Shown here one piece after another: positions 12,001 through 23,600 of a DNA stretch of 64,000 nucleotides. Positions within the stretch are counted from its first letter, which is position 1. Every line of letters starts with the position of its first letter. A program made the position numbers and the translations under genes. Source of the DNA: Ophiocordyceps camponoti-saundersi (nom. inval.) (lineage: Eukaryota; Ascomycota; Sordariomycetes; Hypocreales; Ophiocordycipitaceae); NCBI GenBank assembly GCA_003339415.1, contig PDHQ01000003.1, positions 186,001-250,000 on the forward strand, read 5' to 3'. The notes below the pieces were generated by a model. The model searched no databases and was not told the origin of the DNA. It saw nothing but the letters and a program-made list of their open reading frames with translations.

Positions 12001-14161
12001 GCGCAAACTCGCGCTCCACTGATTCGTCGTCACTGATAAAGTCCTCTTCCTCTTCCGGAAGATCGATCCTCAAGGCTTCGGGTCGGTAGTCGCCTGCAAG
12101 GAACTCTTCGTCGGGTCGATAATCGGGTGACTCAAAGCCGACATTCCCAACCGAACGATCAAGCGATTCGGTGCTGAGGTCCTCAGCTCGGTAGTCGGGC
12201 GAGTTGGCACCTTGCACTCCTAAGTGAGAGTCCAGCGACTGGGTACCGCTGTCGTGGAGCTCTTGGTTCACCGTTCCGTCACCAAAGTCGCCAGACTCGA
12301 CGCTCGGTAAGACGTTGTCGGCGTAGTAGCTAAGAGACCGGGGACCGGCTTCCTGGTACGTGGATACGGGATAGTCGCCGATCTGTGCGTCCTGGTCCTC
12401 CTCAGTCTTGATAGATGCTTCGGACTGGCTGTCCTGCGAGAAGTCTTCGTCTTGCTCCTCGGCGGAAAAGGATTCGCGATCACGCTGTTGACGTTCCACC
12501 CACTGCCTCAAATCGTCCGTCTGGGTCGCTCCGTCCGTCTGCGTAGCAGGTACTAAGTTGGTGCCTGAGGATGAAGTCTCCGGGAGATCGAACGCGTGAC
12601 GAGTAGGCAGCTGAGATGCAAAAACGGGACTCTGATGAGCGACTGGAACTTGGGCGGCGACAGCCTCGGCTGCGCTCGGAGAGAGTGGTGAGTACGGCGA
12701 CTCCCGTCGATAGGCGTGTTGACTCCAAGAGGCAAAGTGCTGCAGAGGGTAGTCGGGACTCGACAATAGGGACCGCGCGGGACCTTGGAGGGTTAGGAGC
12801 TCGGGAGTGCAAGGTCCTGCCGAAGATTCTCGCTTGCAATCCGGTGAACTCTTGAGTTCGACGCTCAGTCGATGAGACGCGGCAGGTTGACGCGGAGAGT
12901 TTTCCGGCGCGAGCAATGAGCGCGAAGGATTATCAGGAGTGTCACGTGCTACCGGAGAAGGTGTCTCGTAATCCGGCAATCTCTGGAGTTCGGTGCTCAG
13001 GCGATGAGATGAGGCGCACTGGCGCGGAGGGTTTTCGGGGGCGGCTGATGAGTGGAGGGGATTCTCGGGAGCGGGCGATAGGTGGGGAGGATTCTCGGGG
13101 GCGGGCGATGAGTGAGGAGGAGGGTTCTCGGGAATGGGGGATGAGAAGGATGTCTCCGGTCCGGTCTGGTGCGAGTCGGGCAAAGGACCTTTCTGCGTGT
13201 CCAAAGAGTTACCGGCTGAAAGCACAGTCTGTCCGGAAGGCTCCTGCGAGTCCGGGATGGTGAGCCGACTTTCTTGCGACGTCACAACAGACTTCTTATA
13301 ATGAGTCTGTTCGACTTTGGGCAGCGACTGAGAAGAAGAGGTAGCGTCGTCGTTGTCGACGGTGAGCTGCGACTCCGAAAAGCTGACAAACTCGGAAGTA
13401 TCGAATAGTGGTCTTTGGGGGATCTCCACTACCAGCGTCTGCGAGCGACGGATTCTAGGCGACAACGCTGCCTGGGGGGTGAAAGAGGCCTCCCCTGCTG
13501 TGAGGGAAGACGGCGGCTGTTCGGACCGGGGGACACTGTGTGAGAGTTTGGGCGCTTTCTGCGGATCCTCGTCGGCGCCTCTGCGACCTGAAGAGGTCGT
13601 GCGAGCGTTTGTAGCACGCTTACGCTTGGCTGGCCCTTTATCTTCAGCAGCCTGGTTCCTCTGATGGGCCTTTTTGGCCTCCCACTCGCGTCTGGCCGCG
13701 TCTGTTACGTCGCACCTCTGCAAACAGAGAAGGGGGGGGGGGAGAAATGATCAGGTCAGCAAATATCCACAAACGAAGAAGAAAAAGAAACGAAGAGACA
13801 GCGGGTTTTTCTGGGGAAAGCCACTTACGGGAGTCCAGGTGGGATCGTGGCTTTGTCCCGTGACGGGATCGTCGTCCCAATCGACGAGATATTCCACCCG
13901 GCCCTTGGCCCTTCTCTCCCGCAAAATGCCTCGGATCGAGTACCATTCGTCCTTGGCCTCTTCTTTCTTGATGCGGGGCGCTCTGCCCCGCGGCTTCATC
14001 AACGAACGCGATCCCTTCTGGTTCGCGGCAGACGTTCCCCTGGCCGAAGCTGAACGACGCGGGACGCGGGACGCTGACCGATGACCCGAAGGAGCCAAGA
14101 CAGTCCCCGCGGACGGTGATTTGGCGGGCATCACGTGCCCCTTCCTATTCTGTCTACCCAT
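9039..14161 (-). CDS. Chromodomain protein with HDA complex subunit 2/3 domain and coiled coil
   Basis: Best model: exons 14161-13829, 13717-10196, 10141-9929, 9878-9039, 1635 aa. A chromodomain sits at about residues 72-130 (EWYSIRGIL...RVEYLVDW...DPTWTP). A long Ser/Pro/Glu-rich region with tandem repeats follows. At about 980-1280 is a segment like the class II histone deacetylase complex subunit 2/3 domain (FELLQGVRKDTKVLIIARS, FDVVVGFDHSY). A 50-nt intron (GTAAAG...TTCCAG) shifts into the last exon, which encodes a heptad-rich coiled coil (about 1357-1560). By family such proteins tether Hda1/Clr3-type deacetylases to methylated H3K9 chromatin; Neurospora CDP-2 of the HCHC complex is a candidate relative (inference). 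The 54-nt intron 10142-10195 is stop-free, so intron retention would also code. Confidence 0.85.
11640..11945 (-). repeat. Degenerate SQ-rich tandem repeat inside the chromodomain gene
   Basis: Around ten copies of an approximately 10-residue unit, roughly [DHN]-[AS]-S-Q-x-A-[QH]-[VTE]-[DEG], occur in a row (for example SSQLAQVDH, ASQRAHTED). The DNA unit is about 30 nt. The antisense strand is also open and reads VLRGVVNLSE-like units, which is a shadow. Each unit contains an SQ dipeptide. Confidence 0.8.
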
Positions 14162-15307
14162 TGCCAACTCCACAGATGGGTGATTCGTATGTGAACTGAT
14201 GAGAAATGATGGAGAGTGATGGGGAGTGATGATGGGTGAGGGTGAGTGACGATGATTGATGGGGAGGTGAATGGTGATGAAGGTATCGTCGAGAGATGCG
14301 GGGGAAAGAAAAGAAGGAAATTGCAAGAACTGGGTAGAATCGGGTTGTTGTTGGGTTGGCGTTTGCACTCTGATTCACTGACCTGGAAATTAAGGCAAGG
14401 CCTCTTCTTCTTCTTCTGCGTTTGTTATCGTTTATCGGTGCTGTTCGTCTCGTGTGCAAACGCCGTTATAAGGGTTACAGGGGTTCGCCAGCTGGCGTCG
14501 ATGGATGTAAGTGTGAATTAGTCTCCTCTCCTCTCCTCTCCTCTATGATGAGAATATGTCGATATCGAGAGGGATGATGGAGATGAATATATGTAGTAGT
14601 AGTAGTTGATGATGATGATGATGATGAGATCTATCCGTAGAAAGAGAGGATATCTAAGAAGGAAGAGAATCTGAGGGTTAGGGGGAGAAGGAGACGTTGT
14701 ATGTATGTATGGCTGTGAAGTTGTTGATCGAAAAGAACAATAGTGGTCAATGCCCTCTCTACCTATTCATGATGCCGCCTACCTACTACCTACCACTTAC
14801 ACCTACCATTTACACCTACCACTTGCCTGCCTGCCTACCTGCCTACCTGCCTACCTACCTACCCACCTCCCAGTCTACGACTCCATGCATCCTCACAAGC
14901 TACCTACCTACCTACCAAGCAGGTAATACTCTGATGTCTGCTGTTGGGCCCAACATTGGTAGTAGCCTGTCAATTACCTGCTACTCAAGCCTACCAACCA
15001 CTCAATGCTCACTTCTAAATGCGAAACACCCATGTTGTGTAGATACGTAGCAGGTGATAGGCGTGTAGGTATGGGTGGTTTGGTCGTTTCCACCCAAAAG
15101 CCTCCTCCTCTCTCTCCTCCTCCCAGCCTCACCTCATCTGTAGGGGCTAAAAAAAAACAACAAGCTTCAATCAACCTCTCCCCTCCCCCGCATACATACA
15201 TACGCCTACATACATACATAAATTCATAGGCGGATAACTGCGTCATCTGCATGCTCTCACTCGAGTCGCGTCTCATACCTTGCGCCCTTCTCAATTCAAT
15301 CAGAAGA
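14162..15307. other. Divergent upstream region between chromodomain gene and RAI1
   Basis: No gene seen. The interval contains TGATGGGGAG-like repeats just upstream of the chromodomain gene, a TCCTC repeat (about 14522-14545), a GAT repeat (about 14608-14628), and a long CTAC/CTGC tetranucleotide block (about 14760-14915). TACA repeats flank 15190-15220. Promoters of both genes must lie here. Confidence 0.6.
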
Positions 15308-17069
15308 ATGTCGTCTACCTTCTCAATTCAGCCCATCGGACGCTTCGCAGGCGCCAGCCAACCCGTAAAGAGGCCCAAGGTACGGACGTCCTAGGGAAAG
15401 GCAAAAAAAACGAGCAAAATCCTCTCCCCTCTCACCCCCCTTCCTTTCATCGCAGACTGACCTAAAATTCTCAATCGCCATCAAGGAATTCACTTGCTTC
15501 TCCTACGATGAGAATCACAATTTTCATCTCGGTGACGCCTCTCTCAAATGGTACTACACCCCCGTAATCGGAGCCGACTTGTCAAGGGGCTTCGATACCT
15601 TTCAGAAGCTGGATGACTCGGCCGATGAGCACCTCGACAGCCTGCTTAGGGCCGTCATGGCTCACGAACAGGAGACGGGACAGCGCATCGACGCGAATTT
15701 CGTCACCTGGAGAGGCATGATGACCAAGGTAATTTTAACTCTCAGCTGTTTATTCCGTAGTAGGCAACCATTCTGATCTTTGCGACTGCTAGATCATGGC
15801 CGCCTTGTTTGAGCGATTCGACGGGTCAGTCTTCAATTCGTCGTGTACTGCTTGGACCGAAATTTCTCTTTCTTCTTTCTTTCGTCTGACTGATCTCAGC
15901 TTCGAAATGAACGCCACTCTCTATCAGGCGCGCTCACCTTCACAATCTCCCTCCCTCTCTCTCTAACTGCCACAATCTTTTCGGCTGACATAGAGTAAAA
16001 TAACCATCAGGGCTGCATGTGAGAGTCTAACCCTCTCTCACCAATTGCATCTCACTCACACCTTTTCAGCTTCATCGAAGAGAATCACGAATACAAGATG
16101 ACCTTACGCAGACAAGAAGCCCAGCGGCCGCAACTGGGACAAGGTCCGCCTCTGACAGTGATGCAATACTGGGGTGTGTAGGCTCGCTTATCCATCCTTA
16201 CCTACCTACCTATTGCCTCCTCTCATCCTTTCATCAGGCTACAAGTTTGAGACGCTGGCAACCATCCCCGCTCCCTGGGGTGAGACGTCTCGAGAATTCA
16301 TCGAAGGCCGCGAAGACCAAGTCGTCAACAATAAAGAGCAATACTGCTCCGTCGTCCGCACCGGCATCGGAAAAGCCATTCTCTGTCTTGGAGGCGAAGT
16401 AGACGCCAGTATAGAACCCCCCCCCCCCCCCCCCCCCCCCCCTTTTCTCTCCACCCCTTTGCTACCTACCTAGCATGTATTCCTATATATATTCCCCGGT
16501 CTGACCATGAAACCCAAAAGTCTGGGACTCCAAGCCCGAGACAAAAGGCGCCCCCATCAACTGGGTCGAGCTCAAGACAACAGCCGAGATCCGTTCCCAC
16601 AACGACATGGAATCCTTCCACCGCAAGCTGATGAAGTACTGGATCCAATCCTTCCTCCTCGGCGTCCCCAACATCATCGTCGGCTTCCGCACCAGAGACG
16701 GCTTTCTCGCCGGTCTCGATCGCATCGATACCCATCGCATCCCCGAGATGGTCAACTCGCGCCCCAACGCAAAGTGGAACGCCGACATGTGCGTCAACTT
16801 CGCCGCCTCCTTTCTGGAATGTTCGTCTTGTTCTGCCCTTGTTCTTTTTGTACAATGCGTGCTTGTGTCTGACGCGGCTAATCGCCATCGTCTGTCTACA
16901 AGGGCTCATGACCGTCATCAACGGCGAGGGCGTCTGGCGCATCGTTCGCCACCCGCAACAGCGTGTCATTCAAGTCTATCGCGTCGAGCCAACCGGCCAT
17001 GGTAGCATCATATCCGAGGACTTCAAGAACTGGAGGACCAAACTCGCTGCCGGGCCTGGCGAGGGCTGA
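15308..17069 (+). CDS. RAI1: RAI1/DXO-family decapping and pyrophosphohydrolase enzyme
   Basis: Nine exons (15308-15379, 15456-15728, 15793-15824, 15900-15927, 16011-16018, 16070-16173, 16238-16408, 16521-16820, 16903-17069) encode 384 aa, the usual length for fungal Rai1. Family landmarks are IKEFTCFSYDENHNFHLGD, LSRGFDTFQKLDDSADEHLD, NFVTWRGMMTKIM, YWGYKFETLATIP, the metal-binding GEVDA (225-229) and VELKT (245-249), and a C-terminal FLEWLMTVINGEGVWRI. Rai1 partners the nuclear 5'-3' exonuclease Rat1 and removes unmethylated or otherwise defective caps for mRNA quality control. Two points are odd: the intron after exon 4 would start with GC (GCGCGC), and exon 5 is only 8 nt. Between KM in exon 6 and VMQYWG a second frame looks equally protein-like, so residues about 150-170 are uncertain. 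The poly-C run at 16417-16442 is intronic. Confidence 0.93.
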
Positions 17070-17603
17070 CGCCGCCACTTACTTGTACATTTGTTTTCCT
17101 CGGCTATCTTGCTTTTGAAATATACCCACCCTAAGGCTACGTGCATATGATTGCCACTTCTTTCATCTAGTACTCTTCTCTTCCCCCCCAACACCCTGCC
17201 TCGCCCCCATACGGATACCGCGCCTTCATCTACGCTTCCCGCCTTGACGTCTCGTCATGCGGCGTGAAATGCATCCATCGAGATATCACGTCAAGTCATG
17301 ACATTTTGCTGTCCTCCTCCCTGCTGTCTAGCCTCCCAGGGACAGCCAGCCTAACTCATCCCCGTCGCCGGGGCCGACCCCTTCTCCATCGACCGGACAT
17401 GCTGTGATGATGCGATGCCAGGGTATGCAAAGTTATGCTCGCTTTGCAGTCGAGAAATCGTACAACCCGTCCGTCCAAGTCGTCAAGAAGGTGGAAATAG
17501 AAAAGAAAACCGCGACAAAGGGAAATAAAGAAAACGAAAGGAAACGAAGAGTGATGAGAAAAGGAGGAGGAGAGACGTATTTTCGTCCGTTGGTCGCTTC
17601 GCG
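17070..17603. other. Convergent intergenic region RAI1 / GCK-III kinase
   Basis: The two 3' untranslated regions meet here. I see no open reading frame with family features, no RNA gene and no marked repeat, only a purine-rich stretch near 17500-17575 downstream of the kinase stop. Confidence 0.6.
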
Positions 17604-19613
17604 TCAGACGGCCGGCCAGCGAATGCGGAGGTTATCGGTCCAGCGCTGGTATAGTACATCCGAGAGCTGCTTGCAGTGCTCCATGCCGACGCGCGCCTCG
17701 CGTCCGGGAAGCTTGTCCTGGACGAGCGTTGCCATGTCCTTGTCCCAGTCACCCCTGGCCGCCGGCGACTCGCTCTGTCGCCTCCGATGGCTCTTGAGGT
17801 GTGGGTTGTTGGAGCTGAGAACTAGCTTTGCTGGCCCGGCGTCCTTAACGATGACGGTGCCCTGAGGCGTGCCGTCTCCGGGCGTCTTCAGCAGCGGCTG
17901 GCGCAGCAGAGAAGCGTCTAGCTTGTTGTCTTTAGATATAGACGCCACCAGGTTGCTCATCAGATGGTAGGCTCCCTCGGGGTCGACAGCGTCCAGGGTA
18001 GCGAATGCATCCGACAGCTTGGCCAGTGCCTCCCGCTTCTGCATGGCCGACGTCTGAGCGTGCAGTTCGGCCAGCGTAGGCTCGACGGCCTTGGTGTAGA
18101 GGCGGCGCCCGAGCACGGCCTCCTTACCGTACGGCTCCACCGGCGTGGCCATGGGAGGCGGCATGTTCTCGTCGACAATCGTACCGTCCGGCGACACGGA
18201 TCGAGCCGAGCCGTCCGATGGAACCCTACGGAAGAGACGCATCGTCGAGCCCGAGTTGCCAAACGACATGTCGGGCTGCAGCGGTTTCCTAACCGCCACA
18301 GACGCACGCGACGATAGTCTCGACGTCGCTTGGGCTACCGAGGGGCTGCGTCGACGGACCGTCGACTTGCGGACCGTCTCCACGGCCGGCGACGAGGGTC
18401 CCAGAGGGCCCTCGCTGAGATCCATTCTCCGCAGACCTTCTTCCGTAGCCAGCATCGAAGAAGGCCGTCGGCGTCTCACTGACGACATCTTGCTGGGGGG
18501 CGCGACGGAACGGACCGTCTCAAACACCCACTCGTGCTCGTCGTCCTTGGGTGCCATCGTCTGAAGCGTCTCCTGGTAGTATATCGGGTGCTTGCTACGG
18601 TTCTGGTCGGCCTCCCACATCTGTCGCCGCGCGATGAGTTCCTGTAACGCCTCAATTTTGCCGGCGGAGCGGATAAAGCGATGCTTCAGCAATTCCTGGG
18701 CCGCAGGCCTGCGATCGCAGTCCTTGGTGAGGCACTGAGAGACAAAATCCTTGAAATCCCTGCCAAAGTCGCCTTCGAGGCGGGGAGGTGGTTTCTTGGG
18801 GATTTCGAAGAGGACCTTCATGGGGTGCATGTGGCACAGCGGCGGCTCGCCGTTGGCCATCTCCATGGCGGTGATTCCAAGGGACCAAATGTCGGCCTTG
18901 AAGCTATATCCATCCTGCTGGATGACCTCGGGCGCCATCCAGAAAGGCGTGCCGACGAAAGTGTTGCGCTGAGACTTGATATTTGTCAACTGGGCGGCGA
19001 CGCCAAAGTCGGCAAGCTTGACCCGACCGGACTCGGCGAGCAAGACATTGGCGGCCTTGATGTCCCTGTGAATCTTGCCTTCGCTGTGAAGGTACTGTAT
19101 GCCAAGGAGCAACTCGCGGCAGATGATGGCAATATGCGCCTCACTAAAGTTGGCCGGTTTCAACTGCATCGACAAGTCAGTGAGGCCTCGCAGACCGGCC
19201 TGGAGGAGAGATTGTACCAGGTCCAGACAGGATCCGCCTCCTAAATATTCCATGACGATCCATAGCTTGTGACCCCGAAGAAATGAGCCCTTGTACTGGG
19301 TAACATAGGGGCTGGCGCAGGTGCTCAAAACGGCAATCTCGGCTTGAATCTCCTCTATGTCATCCTCGCTCGACTCGAGATCAATCTGCAAAAGTCAGGA
19401 TGAAAGCAGACTGAAGGCGCAGAGGGCGAAAGCTTACGTGCTTGATGGCCACCGTCTCGCCAGAGAGCTTGTCGATCCCCTTGTACACAATGCCGAAGCT
19501 CCCCCCTGTGTGCCGAGTCGCGTCAGTTTATAGACCAGCAAGATCACACGGGTGAACTTACGACCCAACTCCTCCAGCACTTGGTAGAGGTCGGCAACGC
19601 CCTCGGCAGCCAT
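17604..19613 (-). CDS. STE20-family protein kinase, GCK-III type
   Basis: Exons 19613-19562, 19505-19438, 19385-19218 and 19163-17604 give 615 aa. The kinase domain starts almost at the N-terminus ([20 protein letters not shown]): glycine loop 17-22, catalytic Lys39 in VAIKH, HRD at 128-130 ([11 protein letters not shown]), DFG at 148-150, and [10 protein letters not shown] in the activation segment. The pattern [17 protein letters not shown] is characteristic of germinal-centre kinases related to Mst3/4, yeast Kic1 and Sid1. The C-terminal half is Ser/Arg-rich with a conserved tail ([12 protein letters not shown]). By family these act upstream of NDR kinases in septation and polarity networks. 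The 54-nt segment 19164-19217 (GTACAA...ATGCAG) is in frame and stop-free but breaks [14 protein letters not shown], so I call it an intron. Whether this is the SID-1 or MST-1 orthologue is not resolved. Confidence 0.93.
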
Positions 19614-20691
19614 TTTGAATCGTCGGTCGAGGGCCTCGAGGGGGAGCCAGTGGGCGGGCGAGCGGGCGGCGACAGGAGGTGAAGAAAACAGACGAGGAAG
19701 TATTCGTGGTAAGTAGTTTTAAGATTGCTGTCGCCCGGTGCTTGACAGGCGAGGTGCAGTAGGCAGGCCGTCTGTCTGGGACAGCGGAGCCGGGGGGGGG
19801 GGGTTGTTGTTTACTGCTGCCCACTTTGGGGATGGCTGCTGTAACCTTGGCAGGCTGATCAAAGCCCTGGCCGATGGGCGGGGTTCAGGCGAGGCGCAAA
19901 AGAAGGCCACGGCGCAATTGATCTCGGTGTTCGCATCGTGAGGTTGTCCGGTTCAGTGCAGATGGAGGAAGAGGAGGAGAAGGAGAAGGAGAGGAGGAAA
20001 GGCAGAGTGGCAGTAGTAGTATATCATCGTCGGTCGGCTGCATGCCAGGAGACCTGCCAGTGCTGTCACGGGGGCCGCCGAAGCGTTCCAGCGGCCTGTA
20101 GTCCGTAGTGGGCGGTCGCTATGGCGGCCACTAGCCACGCGCGCCGGGGGGGGGGGGGGGGGGGGGGGGGGTCCATCACCCCGAGCTTGATGCTGGAGGG
20201 CACTGGAGCCACAGCACTCGACAGCGCTGTGGGCATGCCCGCTTAGGGGTCCTTGCGCCCTGGGGAAGTGCCCGACCTAACATTTACGTTCCCACACCCC
20301 CCCCTTGGCAGCGCGTGTTGTCCCAGCAACAACGTCTTGTTGTGCCGTCCACCCCCAACTTCCATTATGGGTCCATCTTCCCCCCCCCTGTGTTGAGCCT
20401 CGCTGCTTCGAGTGCCTTTCGTCTGGCCCGTCCGCCACCACAGCCATAACCTCCTCACCTTAATAGGTAGCGACAAGGCTACAAACCCAACGACACGCGT
20501 AAGGCTGGGCAGCGGCGACCATCGATTTAAACAAAGCCGACATAAATATGCCTAGTCCTTGACCTGGAGCTCAGCATCGTCTGCGTTGCGGCTCTGCCCG
20601 TTTCGATCACTCACAAGCTCGCCTGCTGCGTCGCGCTCCGTGATCCGTCACGACCCGTCCAGGCACCAACCTTATCTCGTGCCTGACTGCC
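19614..20691. other. Divergent upstream region between kinase and CYK3, with poly-G tract
   Basis: No gene supported. A 26-nt G homopolymer runs from 20146 to 20171, with shorter G and C runs at about 19795-19805 and 20297-20305. The remainder is mixed sequence that must contain the promoters of two genes, both with likely roles in septation or cytokinesis. Confidence 0.6.
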
Positions 20692-23600
20692 ATGGTGCCC
20701 GCTCCGCCGCTGCTTCCGACGCAGTTCCCATGCTGGTGTCGGGCCATTTATTCCTGGGGGGGCGAGGTCGGTTTTCCTCTTCCTGTCCGTCGTTTTTTTC
20801 CCATCGCTGACTGACACAGTCTAAACGCGATCTCGGCTTCATCGAGGGTGACCTTATCGAGTGCCTCAATGCCGGCGATGGATCTTGGTGGGTTGGTCGT
20901 CTTTACCGCGACCGGAGGACTGTCGGCTCGTTCCCCTCCAACTTCGTCGAGGTTCTTCCAGACGGCTTTCGTCCGGCCGCCAGGTCTGCCAGCCCAATGC
21001 CCGACCGAGCTTCGACCAGCCCCCGACCAATGCCGTCAAAATCAAAGACGTTCCGTAAGCCTTTTGAGGCTTATGCAAAGGCGCCGCATTATACCAGTGC
21101 CAAGCAGCCTGAGACTTTTCGAGAGCCGCCCAAGCCGCGGACCAGAGAGACCTCAGACGCGTCGTATCCCAGGGGCGGCGTCAACCATGCGTCGACGCCT
21201 CCACCAAGTCGCAGCTATGAATCGCGAGCACCGTCGCCCATGCCGTCGCCCTCGCCGTCCCCTGTGCCCTTCGTCAACTACGAAGCCCGGGTTCCGTCAG
21301 ACGACGGGGCATCTCCTCCTCCTCCTCCGCCGCCGCCCCATCGCCATATCCATCGAAACGGACCACAAGATATCCACTCCGGCTTTCACGCCATGGCTCG
21401 CCATGGCTCGACTGCTTCTAACAACCACTACCGCCAAGGGTCCGACGGCTCGTGTCACGCACCGCACTATCTGTCGAGACATCCGTCCCACGCCGGTTAT
21501 GAAGATCCTCGTCCCCACACTCCTCGAGTTCCATCGCCTCGGCCGCCATCCCCGGCGGGCAGCCACATGACGCCCTCGCCGCTGCGGGAGGCCATGGATG
21601 GTGTCATGGAGCAGCTTGGGCAGCTAGGTGGTCTCGGGGAAGGAGCTGGTCAAGAGCCCCAATTTCCTGACGATCAGCTGGCCTCAGACCCCTGGTCTCC
21701 CGAGTCTTTCGACATGGTGACGCCGCGGTCCAGACGCGCGCCGCCCGAGCACGCAAGACCCATGACGTCGATGGGCATAGCTCACCACGATGAAGGATAC
21801 GAGACCTGGAGCGGAGAGACTTACCAGGGATCTTCTCATCAAAGCGGCCCTTGTGGACGGCCTCACGAGCTTCATCGACTGAACAGCTATGTTCAACGGA
21901 TGGAGAAGCAACTTCAAAATCAAGGTCGTGTCGCGAGCCCCGAAGAGCCCATCCGCGACATGGGGCCACCGCCACCGCCAAAGGGCCAGCATTACGACAG
22001 ACCCAAGACTTCGTCGGGAGAGGCCGTTGGGCCGAACAGGATGCCGCTGAGAGCTCGCAAGTCGGCCTACGAGGTGGGCCGTGGCGTCGGCAGGACTTAT
22101 ACGACCAGGACGACCGTCACCAACGCCTCGTCCGGGAATCAGAGCAACGCCAGCGCCTCGACGCAGAGCAGCGGCCGGACGCTGTGGAGCGGCACGTCAG
22201 CCAGCGCATTCAGCGCCGCCAGCGCCGGAAGCTTTGCGCGGACGCATACGCGTGCCCAGAGCGCGCTGGGAATGCGCGAACTGGACATGGACCGGCCGGG
22301 TACCCCCTTTACCGGTGTCACTTACCACAGCAGCCACGCCAGTAACGCGGGCGACGCCGTCGTTGTCGCCAGACCGGCTTCGCAGGCGGCCTTTCACGAC
22401 GACCTCGGCGCAGGGCTCGGCGGCCTAGTGCAGCCCAAGGCGCCGAAGAGGAACATCTTCAAAAAAATGTTCGAATCGGCTAAGACGGGCGTCGCCAGCA
22501 ACCGCAACAGCGTCACCGCCGCCGGAATGAATTCGGCCAGCTCACCGACCAGATCATCGCCCTTTTCCCGCTCGCTCGGGCAAAACTCGTCGCCTATCTC
22601 GAGCAAGTCGAGGATGAACGGTCCTTCGTCGACCGGCCGCGAGAGAGACAATGGACCCGGCAGTGGCGTCGACTGGGTACAGGTCCGTCGAGACGTCAAC
22701 CGGTCCAATTCTCTGAGCAAGATTGAGCGAGACGAGCGAAGAGATCGATGCCAGATGATGGACTACCCGGCCCTCGAACCCGTGGACGAGCTGCTTGGCG
22801 CCGTTGAGGGTGACGAGGGCGCCGACGGGATGCCCGTCATGGCCCCCCTAAACTATCAGGCCATCAACTTCAGCCAAGTGGATAAAAACTCACGATTCAT
22901 CGGGGAGCCGTCGCCCATGATGACGGCGGCGACACTGGCCACTTCATACGTCTGTCGGCCGTACCGCAGCGACGTGCAGCGGCTGCGGGCTATCTTCACC
23001 TGGGTGGCCGAAAGGATCTGCTGGGAGCAGGACGCTGAGGGCCCGTTCGACAGCCGACGGGTCATCGAGACGAAGCGGGCCTGCGCCGAGGAGTACGCGG
23101 CATTGGTCATGGACATGTGCTGCGCGGCCGGGCTGGAGTGCGAGATGGTGCGAGGCTTTCTCAAGAGCCCCGGCGACGTACTTGATCCGTCCATGGCGCC
23201 GCGGTCGAATCACTGGTGGAACGCGGTGCTCGTCGACGGTGAGTGGCGCATGATGGACTGTTGCCTTGCGAGCCCGTCAAACCCAAAGCGCGGCCTCTAC
23301 TCGAGCGCCGGCGCTGCCGCCGCCGACTTCTGGTGGTTCCTGACCCGGCCGTCGGAACTGTGCTGGACACACGTGCCCGAGCATCACGACCAGCAACACA
23401 TGGTGCCGCCGGCGGCGCACGACATTTTGCTCAACCTGCCATGCGCCTGTCCAGCAATGTTCCGACACGGCATAGAGCTTGTGGACTTCAACACAGCGGC
23501 GACGCGGATCGAGGACCTGGAAATGGTGCACATCAAGCTCAACGTGCCGGCCGACGTCGAGGTAGTTGCCGAGGTTGAGGCACGAGCCCTGTGCAGGGAC

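Noticed and set aside
11381..12022. Plus-strand frame with VLRGVVNLSELRG repeats resembling leucine-rich repeats
   Set aside because: It is the antisense of the SQ repeat in the chromodomain gene, whose frame is supported by domains on both sides.
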